Part shown: piece after piece, positions 1 through 8,375 of the stretch
How positions within the stretch are numbered: the first letter of the stretch is position 1
Layout: every line of letters starts with the position of its first letter
Source: Saccharobesus litoralis
GTDB lineage: Bacteria > Pseudomonadota > Gammaproteobacteria > Enterobacterales > Alteromonadaceae
Length of the DNA: 64,000 nucleotides
Assembly (NCBI RefSeq): GCF_003063625.1
Contig: NZ_CP026604.1
Location: 5,124,065-5,188,064 of the forward strand
Direction of reading: 5' to 3'
Notes under the pieces: generated by a model
Seen by the model: the letters and a program-made list of their open reading frames with translations, nothing else
Databases searched by the model: none
Told to the model about the DNA's origin: nothing
Position numbers and translations under genes: made by a program

Positions 1-9
1 TATAAGGTT

Positions 10-28
10 GGTCGATGTAAAATCGACC
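10..28 (-). terminator. Short inverted repeat after the TPR-barrel gene
   Basis: A perfect 7-bp stem (GGTCGAT / ATCGACC) with a 5-nt loop lies just beyond the stop codon of the minus-strand gene. On the minus strand it is preceded by GTAGGG and has no T-run, so it may be a dispersed palindromic repeat rather than a true intrinsic terminator. Confidence 0.4.
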
Positions 29-68
29 CTACAATTTAGTGGATTGGGTTAAATTTCAATCGTTCAAA

Positions 69-1436
69 CTAAAACTGGTAACTCACACCTGCGGCCATAA
101 TCATTTGGCTATAGTCGTAATTTTCTATAGACGAGCTATTGTCGGTATAGGATAGCTCCGCACTGACTGACCATCTATTACTGATAGCGTAATCAAGATC
201 GACACCGGCATTCCATCTAAAGTCACTGCGCGTGCCTAAATTTGTGGTTTGCGGGTTTTCACCATTTTCATCATACGTAATGCTGGTATTGTCATCTGCG
301 TACTGACTGTCTCGGTAGCCGGCTCTGATCGCAACATCCAAGTCAGCAAACGACCAATGATGGCTGGCATCCAAACCTAAGCGTTGTGCTGAAAAGCTGG
401 TGAAGCCAAAGTCACTATCACGATCATTTTTATCTTCAAGCCAAGCCGTTGTACGAATAGTCCAATAACTTGTTGCATTATGCCGCTGGCGCCAGCGTAA
501 ACTTAGCTTATGGCTATCGCCTTCAAGGTAACTAAACTGGCTATCATCAGCCGAGTTTTGCTTATAAACCCAACGCAACGACAAACGACTATTACTATCC
601 AATGTATAGTGATAGCCAGAATCTAAACGCAAGGTCGACATATACTCCTGACTTGCTAAGCTCATTTTATCGTAGCCAAGCGTGACAAAGCCCATATGAG
701 TGTTGTCCTCACCTAGAGTAAAATGACGTTTAGCCCCGACACTCCAATAAGAAACATCGTAATCCGCATACTCAGAATAAGAGGAATCATAATAAGTAAA
801 ATCAGCCGCCCAATAATCTTTTGAACGAATGTTTGACTGATAGGTTACCGTGCCTAGGGTTTCAAGGTAATTATCACTGGTTTGAGATGTGGTTTCCTCT
901 CCTGGGGCAATCACATTGTCATCAGCACCATAGCTTAAACCAATAGAGCCAAACCAATCATCTTTGCGGGTTAAACCTAATTTTTTCTTACGGGCGCGTT
1001 CCACTGGCAGACCCAATGAATCTTTTACCACTAAAATTTGTCGAGTCGCCAATACGCCAATCGTATCGTCTTTGGTTTCCTTCTCAACTTGCTCAAATAC
1101 AGCTAAGGCATCGGCTAACTTACCCATCTTCTTGAGTGCAACCCCCTTGTTATAAGTGGCTACACCGGTTTCCTCTAGCGCTTGTTCAACTTGACTGAAG
1201 GATTGATAGGCTTGTTGATATTGGCCAAGTTTTATTTGGCAAACACCAATATTGTATAAAACAAAAGGATCTTGCTTTAACGCATAAGATTTTTGATATA
1301 ACGCCAATGCATTGGTGTAATCTTGCAGCTTAAACGCCTTATCAGCATGGTCGGTGCTCATGGCAATATTATTATCTTGACCATGCGCAGAGAAAATCAG
1401 GCCGCTAAGTAGCAGCGCTACGGCAGAGTATCTCAT
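69..1436 (-). CDS. TPR-containing outer membrane beta-barrel protein
   Basis: The 455-aa product begins with a signal peptide (hydrophobic LLLSGLIF, cleavage near SAHGQ). An N-terminal TPR region of about residues 25-150 follows, seen as repeated short helices (KAFKLQDYTNALALYQKSY, then YNIGVCQIKLGQYQQAYQSF and YNKGVALKKMGKLADAL). From about residue 160 the sequence is alternating aromatic/polar strands with D-rich turns and ends in SYQF, the C-terminal aromatic signature of an outer membrane barrel. This layout resembles the surface lipoprotein assembly modifier / DUF560-like class, but I cannot assign a substrate. It is the last gene of a same-strand cluster with an ECF sigma factor, anti-sigma factor and secreted protein, and may belong to that regulon (inference). 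Confidence 0.7.
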   Translation of the reverse strand: MRYSAVALLLSGLIFSAHGQDNNIAMSTDHADKAFKLQDYTNALALYQKSYALKQDPFVLYNIGVCQIKLGQYQQAYQSFSQVEQALEETGVATYNKGVALKKMGKLADALAVFEQVEKETKDDTIGVLATRQILVVKDSLGLPVERARKKKLGLTRKDDWFGSIGLSYGADDNVIAPGEETTSQTSDNYLETLGTVTYQSNIRSKDYWAADFTYYDSSYSEYADYDVSYWSVGAKRHFTLGEDNTHMGFVTLGYDKMSLASQEYMSTLRLDSGYHYTLDSNSRLSLRWVYKQNSADDSQFSYLEGDSHKLSLRWRQRHNATSYWTIRTTAWLEDKNDRDSDFGFTSFSAQRLGLDASHHWSFADLDVAIRAGYRDSQYADDNTSITYDENGENPQTTNLGTRSDFRWNAGVDLDYAISNRWSVSAELSYTDNSSSIENYDYSQMIMAAGVSYQF

Positions 1437-1610
1437 GAGAGCTTCCAGAGATGCTTAACAGCATCTTACAAATTGTTTGAGGTGTTTTGTTAACTTATTT
1501 TAATTGTACTAACGGTTAACACGTTTGTCGGCTTTATCAGTTTTTTCGGCGTTTAAAAAAGCGCAGAGCAGTTTGCCAAGGCTTACCACCCTGCGCTTAC
1601 ACCTCAAACC

Positions 1611-2117
1611 TTATTCGCCTTGTTGCTGAGCTTTGCGTTCTTTTTTCTTTTCACGCATGTCTTGACGACGTTGCTCACGCTCTTCTTTGGCTTCTTCTCT
1701 TGCTTGCTTGGCTTCTTGCTTGGCCTGCTCAATAACGGTTTGCAATTCATCCGCATTAGCTTCTTTATAGGCTTTCATTTGTTCTCTTTGTGCATCACGC
1801 TTGGCTTTTAATTCTTCTTTTTTTATTGCTAACGCGTCTTCATCACCTGCTTCTTTTAACGCTTTAAGTGCAGCGCGATCAGCTTCACGCTCCGTTTTAC
1901 GTGCTTCGAGCTCTTCTTGAGTGATGTCACCTTTTTCTAACATAAACTCAGTTACGGCTTCACGAATAGGCGAACCTAGGCTGCGCGCGTGACGCATTTT
2001 CTTGTCAGCTACTTCCATAGTGACATCATCTAAATCAATATTTTCGTTCGCTTGTACGTTTAAACTCGCCGCCAAAAATGCGCTTAATACACCAATTTTT
2101 AAAATAGTCTTAGTCAT
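1611..2117 (-). CDS. Secreted, highly charged K/E-rich coiled-coil protein
   Basis: The 168-aa product has a clear signal peptide (residues 1-23, cleaved after a VQA-like motif). From about residue 70 it is an almost uninterrupted K/E/R/A-rich helix predicted as a coiled coil (for example EAKQAREEAKEEREQRR), ending in a polybasic stretch. No catalytic motif is visible. It lies about 90 bp downstream of the anti-sigma gene on the same strand and before the TPR-barrel gene, so it is plausibly a periplasmic partner or target of that envelope-stress-like sigma system. Function unknown. Confidence 0.65.
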   Translation of the reverse strand: MTKTILKIGVLSAFLAASLNVQANENIDLDDVTMEVADKKMRHARSLGSPIREAVTEFMLEKGDITQEELEARKTEREADRAALKALKEAGDEDALAIKKEELKAKRDAQREQMKAYKEANADELQTVIEQAKQEAKQAREEAKEEREQRRQDMREKKKERKAQQQGE

Positions 2118-2207
2118 TGTTCGTTACCTTATATTCGGTTTTTTAAAAGTTGTGAAAGTTCCAGTTTCGTCAAATATTAGTACTAAGTTGTGAACTCAAA
2201 TTTCACA

Positions 2208-2921
2208 TTAACTAACCACTTGTTGATTCTGGTTTGCGAAAATCACTTGGCTTTCAAGTGAGTTTTGCGCTTGGCTTTGAGGTGTTACCAAGTTCACTTT
2301 AAGTTCAAATTCCTTTTGTTTATTGTCATAGTCCAATGTGGCCATAAAACTCATGGATTGGTTAACATCGATACCCGATGCAACCTGAATAGGCAGTGAT
2401 AAGGCATTAGCGCCCTTTTTTAAATCCACTAACCAATTCAATTCTTCTTCGCCTTCATAACCTTGTACTGCAACATAGTCTGGCAACATTAGGCTTAAAT
2501 CTGCGTTAGGCATATCTTGCGGCACATTAATTACTAAAGTCACTTCAGTTAACAATTCATGTTGAGTTAAGGCGACAATATTAGTTGGCGCTGTCGGTTC
2601 AACAGTTTGATACTGATAAGCACTAAATAAACCTACAAACATGACAGATGCCGCGACAAAGCCTTTAATAAAACCAGACTGTTGGCCATGCGATTGCTGT
2701 AAGCGACCTGTCGCTGTACCTAGCATTTCACTTGCACGCTCTGGTTCTAATTCAGGCGCTTTAAAGCGATGCATCATATTTAAATATTGTCTATGCTCAG
2801 CCATGTTAATCTGACATTCAGCGCACGTTTCAATATGGCGCTGAGTCTCCAAAACGTTTTCTTTATCTAATGAGCCATCAATGATTTCATCAAGATGGTT
2901 ATTTACAAATTCGCAGTTCAT
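2208..2921 (-). CDS. Anti-sigma factor with zinc-finger (zf-HC2) domain
   Basis: The 237-aa product has the N-terminal HxxxCxxC zinc anti-sigma motif (H29, C33, C36, with C3 as a possible fourth ligand). A single membrane segment at about residues 84-102 and a periplasmic C-terminal domain follow. Zinc anti-sigma proteins of this layout bind and hold an ECF sigma factor at the inner membrane until a signal arrives. Its start lies 12 nt after the stop of the sigma gene on the same strand, the usual sigma/anti-sigma arrangement. The periplasmic domain (residues 110-237) is rich in beta strands and I do not recognise it. Confidence 0.85.
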   Translation of the reverse strand: MNCEFVNNHLDEIIDGSLDKENVLETQRHIETCAECQINMAEHRQYLNMMHRFKAPELEPERASEMLGTATGRLQQSHGQQSGFIKGFVAASVMFVGLFSAYQYQTVEPTAPTNIVALTQHELLTEVTLVINVPQDMPNADLSLMLPDYVAVQGYEGEEELNWLVDLKKGANALSLPIQVASGIDVNQSMSFMATLDYDNKQKEFELKVNLVTPQSQAQNSLESQVIFANQNQQVVS

Positions 2922-2932
2922 ATCACTTGCCT

Positions 2933-3490
2933 CTACTTAACTTGACGCAAACCAACATCAGAAGGTTGCAATTTAAGTGACATTTTTAATTTTTCTCTTG
3001 CACGGTGCAGATCAGACTTTAATGTGCCTAATGGCTTATCTAAGATCTCGCTTAATTCCGGCAAGCTGTAACCATTCATATCATGCAAACACAACACCGC
3101 TCTGTGACTACTCGACAAATGCGCTAATCCAGCAATAATTTGTTGGTGCAGCACCTTGTCGTCATGCTCGCTAGCATAGGCAGCAAGAGATACCACTTGC
3201 TCATTGTCTAAACTATCAACATCGGCTAGGTGTTTATTTTTACGATAACTATCAATAAATTTATTGTATAGGCAGCGCATCAACCAAGGCTTGAGCTTTT
3301 CAATACCCTGCAATTTTTGTTGATTGGCATACAAGTCAATCAACAAGTCTTGCAACAAATCTTCAGCATCCGCATGGCTACCCGTATATTGATAAGCCAC
3401 TTTAAACATCAGGTTCATGTAGGGCGCAAGCAAAGCTTCAAATGAAAGCTGCTTTTGTTTACCCGCAAAAAGTTGAAGAAGTTGGCCCAT
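2933..3490 (-). CDS. ECF-family RNA polymerase sigma factor
   Basis: The 185-aa product has the two-domain ECF layout. Region 2 is at about residues 18-85 (YQYTGSHADAEDLLQDLLID, then LKPWLMRCLYNKFIDSYRK). Region 4 is at about residues 120-172, a helix-turn-helix (GYSLPELSEILDKPLGTLKS followed by LHRAREKL). It redirects RNA polymerase to a small regulon. The next gene is its likely anti-sigma factor. No promoter motif of the ECF type was confidently identified upstream of the cluster. Confidence 0.9.
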   Translation of the reverse strand: MGQLLQLFAGKQKQLSFEALLAPYMNLMFKVAYQYTGSHADAEDLLQDLLIDLYANQQKLQGIEKLKPWLMRCLYNKFIDSYRKNKHLADVDSLDNEQVVSLAAYASEHDDKVLHQQIIAGLAHLSSSHRAVLCLHDMNGYSLPELSEILDKPLGTLKSDLHRAREKLKMSLKLQPSDVGLRQVK

Positions 3491-3635
3491 TAATATCCGT
3501 TAGTGGTTGCTTATAGTTTTGCACTGCAAAACGTCTTGTACTTAGCAAGACGTCGACAGATTGAGAAAGGTTGCAATTAATTTATAAATTTTTTAAATAA
3601 AATCGCAGTAAAAATTAAACCATTGATTTTATTAA

Positions 3636-4457
3636 TTAAATTCCTAACATTTTTTTAGCTTGCCTGACGAGTTCTTTATCAATGGCTGGTGGACTAATAT
3701 CAACACCTTCACTCAATTGGGCAATAATTGTTTCCAATACAACCAGCCGAGTTTGTTTTTTATTATTGGCATTAACTAAATGCCAATCGGCATGATTAGT
3801 CGAGGTATAGGCAAGCATTTGGTTAATGGCTTTTTCATATTCAGGCCACTTTTCTCGATTACGCAGATCTTCACTGGTTAACTTCCAGCGTTTATGCGGA
3901 TCATTTAACCTCTGTTTAAAACGCTTTAATTGTTCCTCTGGAGATATATGCAGAAAAAATTTGACGATCCTCACTCCATCATCGCTAAGTAAGCGTTCAA
4001 ATTCGTTGATCTCTTGATAGGCTCGTTGCCATTCTTGCTTACTAGCAAACCCTTCAATACGTTCAACTAAAACTCGACCATAATAACTGCGGTCAAAAAT
4101 AGAGATGGTGCCGGGTTTAGGTAACTTGGTTTGAAAACGGTATAAATAATGTCGACCCTGTTCTTCATGCTTAGGTGCAGCAATCGGATACACACGAAAG
4201 CCACGCGGATCAAGCTTTTCGGTTATCCGCCTAATAGCGCCACCTTTACCACTAGCATCCCAACCTTCAAACACTAAAATAGCGCGACGACCTTGATGAA
4301 AATACGCTTGTTGTATCAATAATAATTGATATTGTAACTTTGCTAGCAACTTGTAATAGGTGGCTTTATTTGCAAAGCTGCGCTCGGGTTTAAGATCAGT
4401 AATATCGGTTATTTGCGCCGGCTCAGTAACCAGATGAATCGGTGACGGTTTAAACAT
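3636..4457 (-). CDS. ppk2: Polyphosphate kinase 2 (PPK2 family)
   Basis: The 273-aa product is a single-domain PPK2, which moves phosphate between inorganic polyphosphate and nucleoside mono- or diphosphates in the cytoplasm. The Walker A loop is at residues 64-72 (EGWDASGKG, K71). The lid/Walker B region follows at 121-134 (FDRSYYGRVLVERI), and a KRFKQRLNDPHKRWK segment typical of the family is near residue 185. Its length fits the one-domain class. It is transcribed alone, with an AT-rich gap to the sigma gene and a divergent neighbour. Whether it prefers NDP or NMP cannot be read from the sequence. Confidence 0.93.
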   Translation of the reverse strand: MFKPSPIHLVTEPAQITDITDLKPERSFANKATYYKLLAKLQYQLLLIQQAYFHQGRRAILVFEGWDASGKGGAIRRITEKLDPRGFRVYPIAAPKHEEQGRHYLYRFQTKLPKPGTISIFDRSYYGRVLVERIEGFASKQEWQRAYQEINEFERLLSDDGVRIVKFFLHISPEEQLKRFKQRLNDPHKRWKLTSEDLRNREKWPEYEKAINQMLAYTSTNHADWHLVNANNKKQTRLVVLETIIAQLSEGVDISPPAIDKELVRQAKKMLGI

Positions 4458-4607
4458 AGTGAACTTTCCTTGCTTTGGGTGTGATCAATCTTAGCTTTTG
4501 ATTTAATCCTATATCAAGTTTTCGCAGATCTTAGCTGTTTGTTATACTTATACAATCCTGTCTTTCAATTGCCAGAAAGACAACTAGTTAGATAGTCGTT
4601 CATAGAG

Positions 4608-4874
4608 ATGCAACAAGCTGAGTTATTTGAAATTGCCGACGTGAAAAGTCCGTGTATTGGTTTATGCCAAAGCGGGCCGCGTGGCTATTGCAAAGGCTGC
4701 CTGCGAAGCCGTGAAGAACGCTATTATTGGAAACACTTAAACGAAAAACAAAAAATAAAGGTGTTATCCTTGTGTGAAATGCGCAAAAAGAAACTATCGA
4801 GCAAACAAGCTAAACAACAAGAAGCTGAACTCATGGCTGAATTTAAACAGCAAACCCAGTTTGAACTATTTTGA
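4608..4874 (+). CDS. DUF1289 family protein
   Basis: The 88-aa product contains the DUF1289 pattern: SPCIGLCQSGPRGYCKGCLR, four cysteines spaced as in a small metal-binding knuckle, followed by RSREERYYWKHL and a K/Q-rich helical tail. The role of DUF1289 proteins is not established. Its stop codon lies 15 nt before the ATG of the HMCES-type gene on the same strand, so the two are probably co-transcribed. Confidence 0.85.
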   Translation: MQQAELFEIADVKSPCIGLCQSGPRGYCKGCLRSREERYYWKHLNEKQKIKVLSLCEMRKKKLSSKQAKQQEAELMAEFKQQTQFELF

Positions 4875-4888
4875 CTAGGTATAAGTTG

Positions 4889-5584
4889 ATGTGTGGCCGA
4901 TTAAACGTAATAGACGACCCTTCAGTCCAACAATTAATGTTTGAACTAGGCATTACTGAACCTGAACGCAAACTGAATACCGCGCGCTTTAAACGCGCAA
5001 CCGATGCGGTCACCATCATTTATCAACAACACGGCCAACGCATAGCAGAAGATGCCATATGGTGGTTATTGCTTGATAAAACTGAGTTAGGCTTTAAACC
5101 CTCTAAATACACCTCGTTCAATACTCGGTACGATAAATTAACCGTACCGCGCAGCGCCGGATTTATTCCTTTTAAACAAAGCCGCTGTGTGATTGTAGCC
5201 AAAGGCTTTGGCGAAACTGAATATGCCAATAAAAAGCCTATTCATTATTACGACATGCAAGCCGAGCACGGGCAAGCATTAGCATTCGGTGGCCTGTACA
5301 AAGAATGGCGCCACCCACAAAGTGGCGAGCGGCAATTAAGCTGCTCAATTATCACCTTGCCACCTCATGAAAAATTAAAACACATTCACAGCAAAGCCAT
5401 GCCTTTAATATTGCCGCAGCATGATAGCTTAGCAAGCATAAACGCTTGGCTGGATACCTGCAAACCTCAACAACTTAATCACCTATTACAAGCTCACTTA
5501 CCGCAAAACCTAATTGCCCAGCAAATAGATAAACCGAGTCACTATAACCCTGTTGGCCAAACGCAATTTATTGCAGCTGACTAA
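4889..5584 (+). CDS. SOS response-associated peptidase / HMCES-type abasic-site protein
   Basis: I place the start at the ATG at 4889, giving MCGRLNV, because the family requires Cys2 to be exposed after removal of Met1. An upstream in-frame TTG at 4871 would bury it. The protein (about 231 aa) keeps the conserved Asn of FNTR and the His of HIHSKAMPLIL. It shows divergent spacing and lacks the usual GFYEW segment, having KGFGETEY and GGLYKEW instead. Family members crosslink covalently to abasic sites in single-stranded DNA to protect forks. The gene follows a DUF1289 gene. Family confidence is high; activity is inferred. Confidence 0.85.
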   Translation: MCGRLNVIDDPSVQQLMFELGITEPERKLNTARFKRATDAVTIIYQQHGQRIAEDAIWWLLLDKTELGFKPSKYTSFNTRYDKLTVPRSAGFIPFKQSRCVIVAKGFGETEYANKKPIHYYDMQAEHGQALAFGGLYKEWRHPQSGERQLSCSIITLPPHEKLKHIHSKAMPLILPQHDSLASINAWLDTCKPQQLNHLLQAHLPQNLIAQQIDKPSHYNPVGQTQFIAAD

Positions 5585-5671
5585 GTTAACCTCAACCACA
5601 GACATCACTTGGTAAAATGCGCGGTTTCTGCTATTTTTCGCGGTAATCAAAACATTTGTTAAGGAACACTA

Positions 5672-6241
5672 ATGCCTAAGGCGAGTGAAATTAAAAAGAA
5701 CGTTGCCATTGAATACAATGGTCAAGTTGTGATTGTGCGTGATATCGAACGCTCAGTACCCCAAGGCCGTGCAGGTGGCAGCTTATACCGCATGCGCATG
5801 TATGATGTGGTCACGGGTCGTAAAATCGATGAAACCTTCAAAGCAGAAGAAATGCTGAACTTAGCTGACTTAACCCGTCGCGATGCCATGCTTTCCTATA
5901 TTGACGGTGAAGAATATGTGTTTATGGACAACGAAGATTACACGCCATATCACATCAACAAAGAGTCAATCGCCGACGAAGTGTTATTCATTAACGAAGA
6001 AACCACAGGCCTGCAAGTTGTATTAGTTGAAGGTAACCCAGTTGCTATTGACTTACCGCCAAACGTACAACTAGTAATTGAAGAAACCGCACCGTCAATT
6101 AAAGGCGCATCTGCCAGTGCCCGCACTAAACCAGCTACCTTAACAACAGGCTTAGTGGTGCAAGTACCTGAGCATATCTCGACAGGCGATCGCATTAAAA
6201 TTAATACGGCTGAGAGCAAATTTGTTAGCCGTGGTGATTAG
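5672..6241 (+). CDS. efpL: Elongation factor P-like protein EfpL (YeiP)
   Basis: The 189-aa product has the three-domain EF-P fold: an N-terminal KOW-like domain (residues 1-65), an OB domain, and a C-terminal OB domain ending in [17 protein letters not shown]. Instead of the modified lysine tip of EF-P it has the longer loop VPQGRAGGS with Arg at position 33, as in EfpL/YeiP. EfpL relieves ribosome stalling at proline and related motifs. A Shine-Dalgarno-like AAGGA precedes the ATG. A likely terminator follows. Confidence 0.92.
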   Translation: MPKASEIKKNVAIEYNGQVVIVRDIERSVPQGRAGGSLYRMRMYDVVTGRKIDETFKAEEMLNLADLTRRDAMLSYIDGEEYVFMDNEDYTPYHINKESIADEVLFINEETTGLQVVLVEGNPVAIDLPPNVQLVIEETAPSIKGASASARTKPATLTTGLVVQVPEHISTGDRIKINTAESKFVSRGD

Positions 6242-6281
6242 TTTGAAAGACAAATAAATTGTCCTACCCCTCAACCTAAAC

Positions 6282-6320
6282 AGGCAAGCAGAAACATGTT
6301 TTTTGCTTGTCTATTTTGTT
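6282..6320 (+). terminator. Probable intrinsic terminator after efpL
   Basis: A 9-bp stem (AGGCAAGCA at 6282-6290 with TGCTTGTCT at 6304-6312, one G-U pair) is followed by ATTTTGTT. It lies 40 bp after the efpL stop. Confidence 0.5.
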
Positions 6321-6369
6321 AAAAGCTGTGATAGCATAGCCGAAACTTCACTCTTTACATTCACTCGTT

Positions 6370-7041
6370 TTGTCAAAAATAGTTTCACCTTCATTCTCCG
6401 TACAAAAAGACTCTAACCAACAACGATCGGCTGACACACTGATTATTCTCGATTTTGAAACCACAGGCTTGTCGCCAAATATGGGCGATCGCGCTATCGA
6501 AATTGGTGCGGTAAAACTAGAAAAAGGCCAAGTGGTAGATAGTTTTCAACGCTTAATGGATCCGGGATTTCGTATTAATAGCTTTATTGAAAACTACACG
6601 GGGATCAGCAATGCGATGTTAGCGGGCGAAGCCGATTGTGAGACAGTGATGACAGAGTTTGCTGATTTTGTTGGCGACGCTAATTTAATTGCCCACAATG
6701 CGTCATTTGATAAAAAGTTTTTAGATGCCGAATTTGAACGAGTCGGCTTTCAATATAGCGGCGGTTTTAGTTGTTCGCTGTTATTATCTCGCCGTATTAA
6801 CCAAGATGCACCAAGCCATAAGCTTGGAGACTTGATCCGCTATAAGCAAATCCCATCCGAAGGCCAGTTTCACCGCGCGTTATTCGATGCTGAAATGACG
6901 GCCAAGCTTTGGTGTTTAATGATTGACGATATTAAACAGCAATACAACCTCGCCGAAGTGCCATTTGCCTTAGTACAAAAAATTTGTAAAACGCCTAAGG
7001 CGAAAGTGGCTGAAGTTATTGGTAAGTGGCGGGGGGAATAA
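6370..7041 (+). CDS. 3'-5' exonuclease, DnaQ/PolC-like DEDDh family
   Basis: The 223-aa product carries a full DEDDh exonuclease set: D28 and E30 (LDFETTG), D114 (HNASFDKKF), H168 and D173 (HRALFDA). Such enzymes remove 3' nucleotides from DNA or RNA; the closest architecture is the PolC/DnaQ epsilon-like stand-alone exonuclease. The open frame begins with TTG and no good Shine-Dalgarno is visible, so the exact start is uncertain. The exonuclease domain begins at about residue 24, leaving little room for a later start. It is a single gene between efpL and two hypotheticals on the other strand. Confidence 0.85.
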   Translation: MSKIVSPSFSVQKDSNQQRSADTLIILDFETTGLSPNMGDRAIEIGAVKLEKGQVVDSFQRLMDPGFRINSFIENYTGISNAMLAGEADCETVMTEFADFVGDANLIAHNASFDKKFLDAEFERVGFQYSGGFSCSLLLSRRINQDAPSHKLGDLIRYKQIPSEGQFHRALFDAEMTAKLWCLMIDDIKQQYNLAEVPFALVQKICKTPKAKVAEVIGKWRGE

Positions 7042-7149
7042 CCTAATTGATACACATCTTTTGCACGTAATTTTTAGGATTGTGAGTATTAGGCGGTTTA
7101 TCAAGCTACAAATAGACTAAATCCGGCCAACTATACAGAGTTAACAACT

Positions 7150-7770
7150 CTAAAGATTGTTTTTATCTTCAATCTTAGCTTTGATTTTATTAACAATTTT
7201 TGGCACGTCTAAATTAAACCACTTTCCTTCATATTTCTTGAATTGCAATCCCTCGATAGGCTCCCAATAATCAATTATATCAGTGCTAGGTAATTGCTTT
7301 TTAGTCTCATCTAGGTTGTTTTCCAACAACTCTATTTCGCGATTTTTAAGCGATAATTCGGTTTTAGACAATGACAGTTGGGATTGCAGATGTTGAACCG
7401 TCGCGGCCAATTGTTGGTAGCGTACCTGAGCTTCTAAACTATCTTCAACAATTACAATTGACGCCAAATCACTGCTAGGTAATGAAAGATAAGTCGCTAA
7501 TGCGGAATTGATTTTATGTAGGGCGTCCGCCTCATCTTTTGGCTCAACGGTTAGAATAGTTTGGCTATCTTTGGATTCTATTGAAGTGTTATTTTCGATA
7601 CCTAGATCTTCGAGGAATTTGCCGAAGTAGAAGAGATATTGGTTAAAAATAGCCTTAATTTCGTTGGGAAAATCGAAGCTATTAAATACTCCACTTCTTT
7701 CTTTTATTGCATTGTTACTTGTGACTATCCCTGCATTAACTACTTGGATAATCTGAATAACTTTGGACAA
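7150..7770 (-). CDS. Hypothetical protein with central coiled coil
   Basis: The 206-aa product is not recognised. Residues 1-100 are mixed alpha/beta. Residues 105-155 form a heptad-like coiled coil (QQLAATVQHLQSQLSLSKTE, then SLKNREIELLENNL). The C-terminus (YWEPIEGLQFKKYEGKWF) looks like a small domain. The frame opens with TTG at 7770, and an alternative start cannot be excluded. It follows the 141-aa hypothetical gene by 27 nt on the same strand, so the two form a probable operon. No signal peptide or membrane segment. Confidence 0.55.
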   Translation of the reverse strand: MSKVIQIIQVVNAGIVTSNNAIKERSGVFNSFDFPNEIKAIFNQYLFYFGKFLEDLGIENNTSIESKDSQTILTVEPKDEADALHKINSALATYLSLPSSDLASIVIVEDSLEAQVRYQQLAATVQHLQSQLSLSKTELSLKNREIELLENNLDETKKQLPSTDIIDYWEPIEGLQFKKYEGKWFNLDVPKIVNKIKAKIEDKNNL

Positions 7771-7797
7771 TAAATCTTCACTTTCAAGCAGGTCAAA

Positions 7798-8223
7798 TTA
7801 AAAAAATAGGCTCGGACCAGTGTCATCTTTAAAAGAACATGTTGGTTCTGTAGATAGATTATCTAAGCTGGCTAGGAAAGACTTGTCTTCAATAAGATAC
7901 TCTATTACTTTTGAAAAGATTGTAATATCTTCCCAGTACTTGTTCTCAAACCAAATTTGAAACTCGTAGGGAAGTTTTTCACGAGTCGAATCTAATCGAA
8001 TATAGCCAGGATGCTTGCCTATAACGTTTGGGATAATGTCACAGAAAAATAGACCATCGATAACCTTAAGCCCCTTCAATTCATCAATTTCTAATTCCTT
8101 ACCACCATCCGCAATTTTATATTCGAATAAGTATGAATATTTCCTATCTTCATAATATTCACCATTAAAAGACCCATTTTTCGTAATTAGTTTAGGATCC
8201 TCTTTATCCAATATAAATTCCAT
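7798..8223 (-). CDS. Hypothetical acidic cytoplasmic protein
   Basis: The 141-aa product is acidic and rich in D/E/Y/F, without signal peptide or membrane segment. It resembles contact-inhibition or polymorphic-toxin immunity proteins in composition only; no specific motif supports that. It lies upstream of the coiled-coil hypothetical gene on the same strand, and the pair sits between the exonuclease gene and purL. The ATG follows GAGGTTGGGA, a usable ribosome binding site. Confidence 0.55.
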   Translation of the reverse strand: MEFILDKEDPKLITKNGSFNGEYYEDRKYSYLFEYKIADGGKELEIDELKGLKVIDGLFFCDIIPNVIGKHPGYIRLDSTREKLPYEFQIWFENKYWEDITIFSKVIEYLIEDKSFLASLDNLSTEPTCSFKDDTGPSLFF

Positions 8224-8287
8224 TTCCCAACCTCTAGCGATTTATTGATGCAGAGGTCATATTATCCCCTCACCAAATAAAAAACAC

Positions 8288-8316
8288 AAAAAAACCGCCT
8301 TTCGGCGGTTTTTATA
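8288..8316 (-). terminator. Intrinsic terminator of purL (bidirectional shape)
   Basis: A 9-bp stem AAAACCGCC / GGCGGTTTT (8291-8299 with 8304-8312) with a TTTC loop is flanked by A-run and T-run, so it can act on both strands. It lies about 60 bp after the purL stop on the minus strand. Confidence 0.85.
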
Positions 8317-8375
8317 TTTCGGGATAAACTATTGCTAGCGCAATAGTTGCAAGCATAAATGCTCGCCTACCAATC

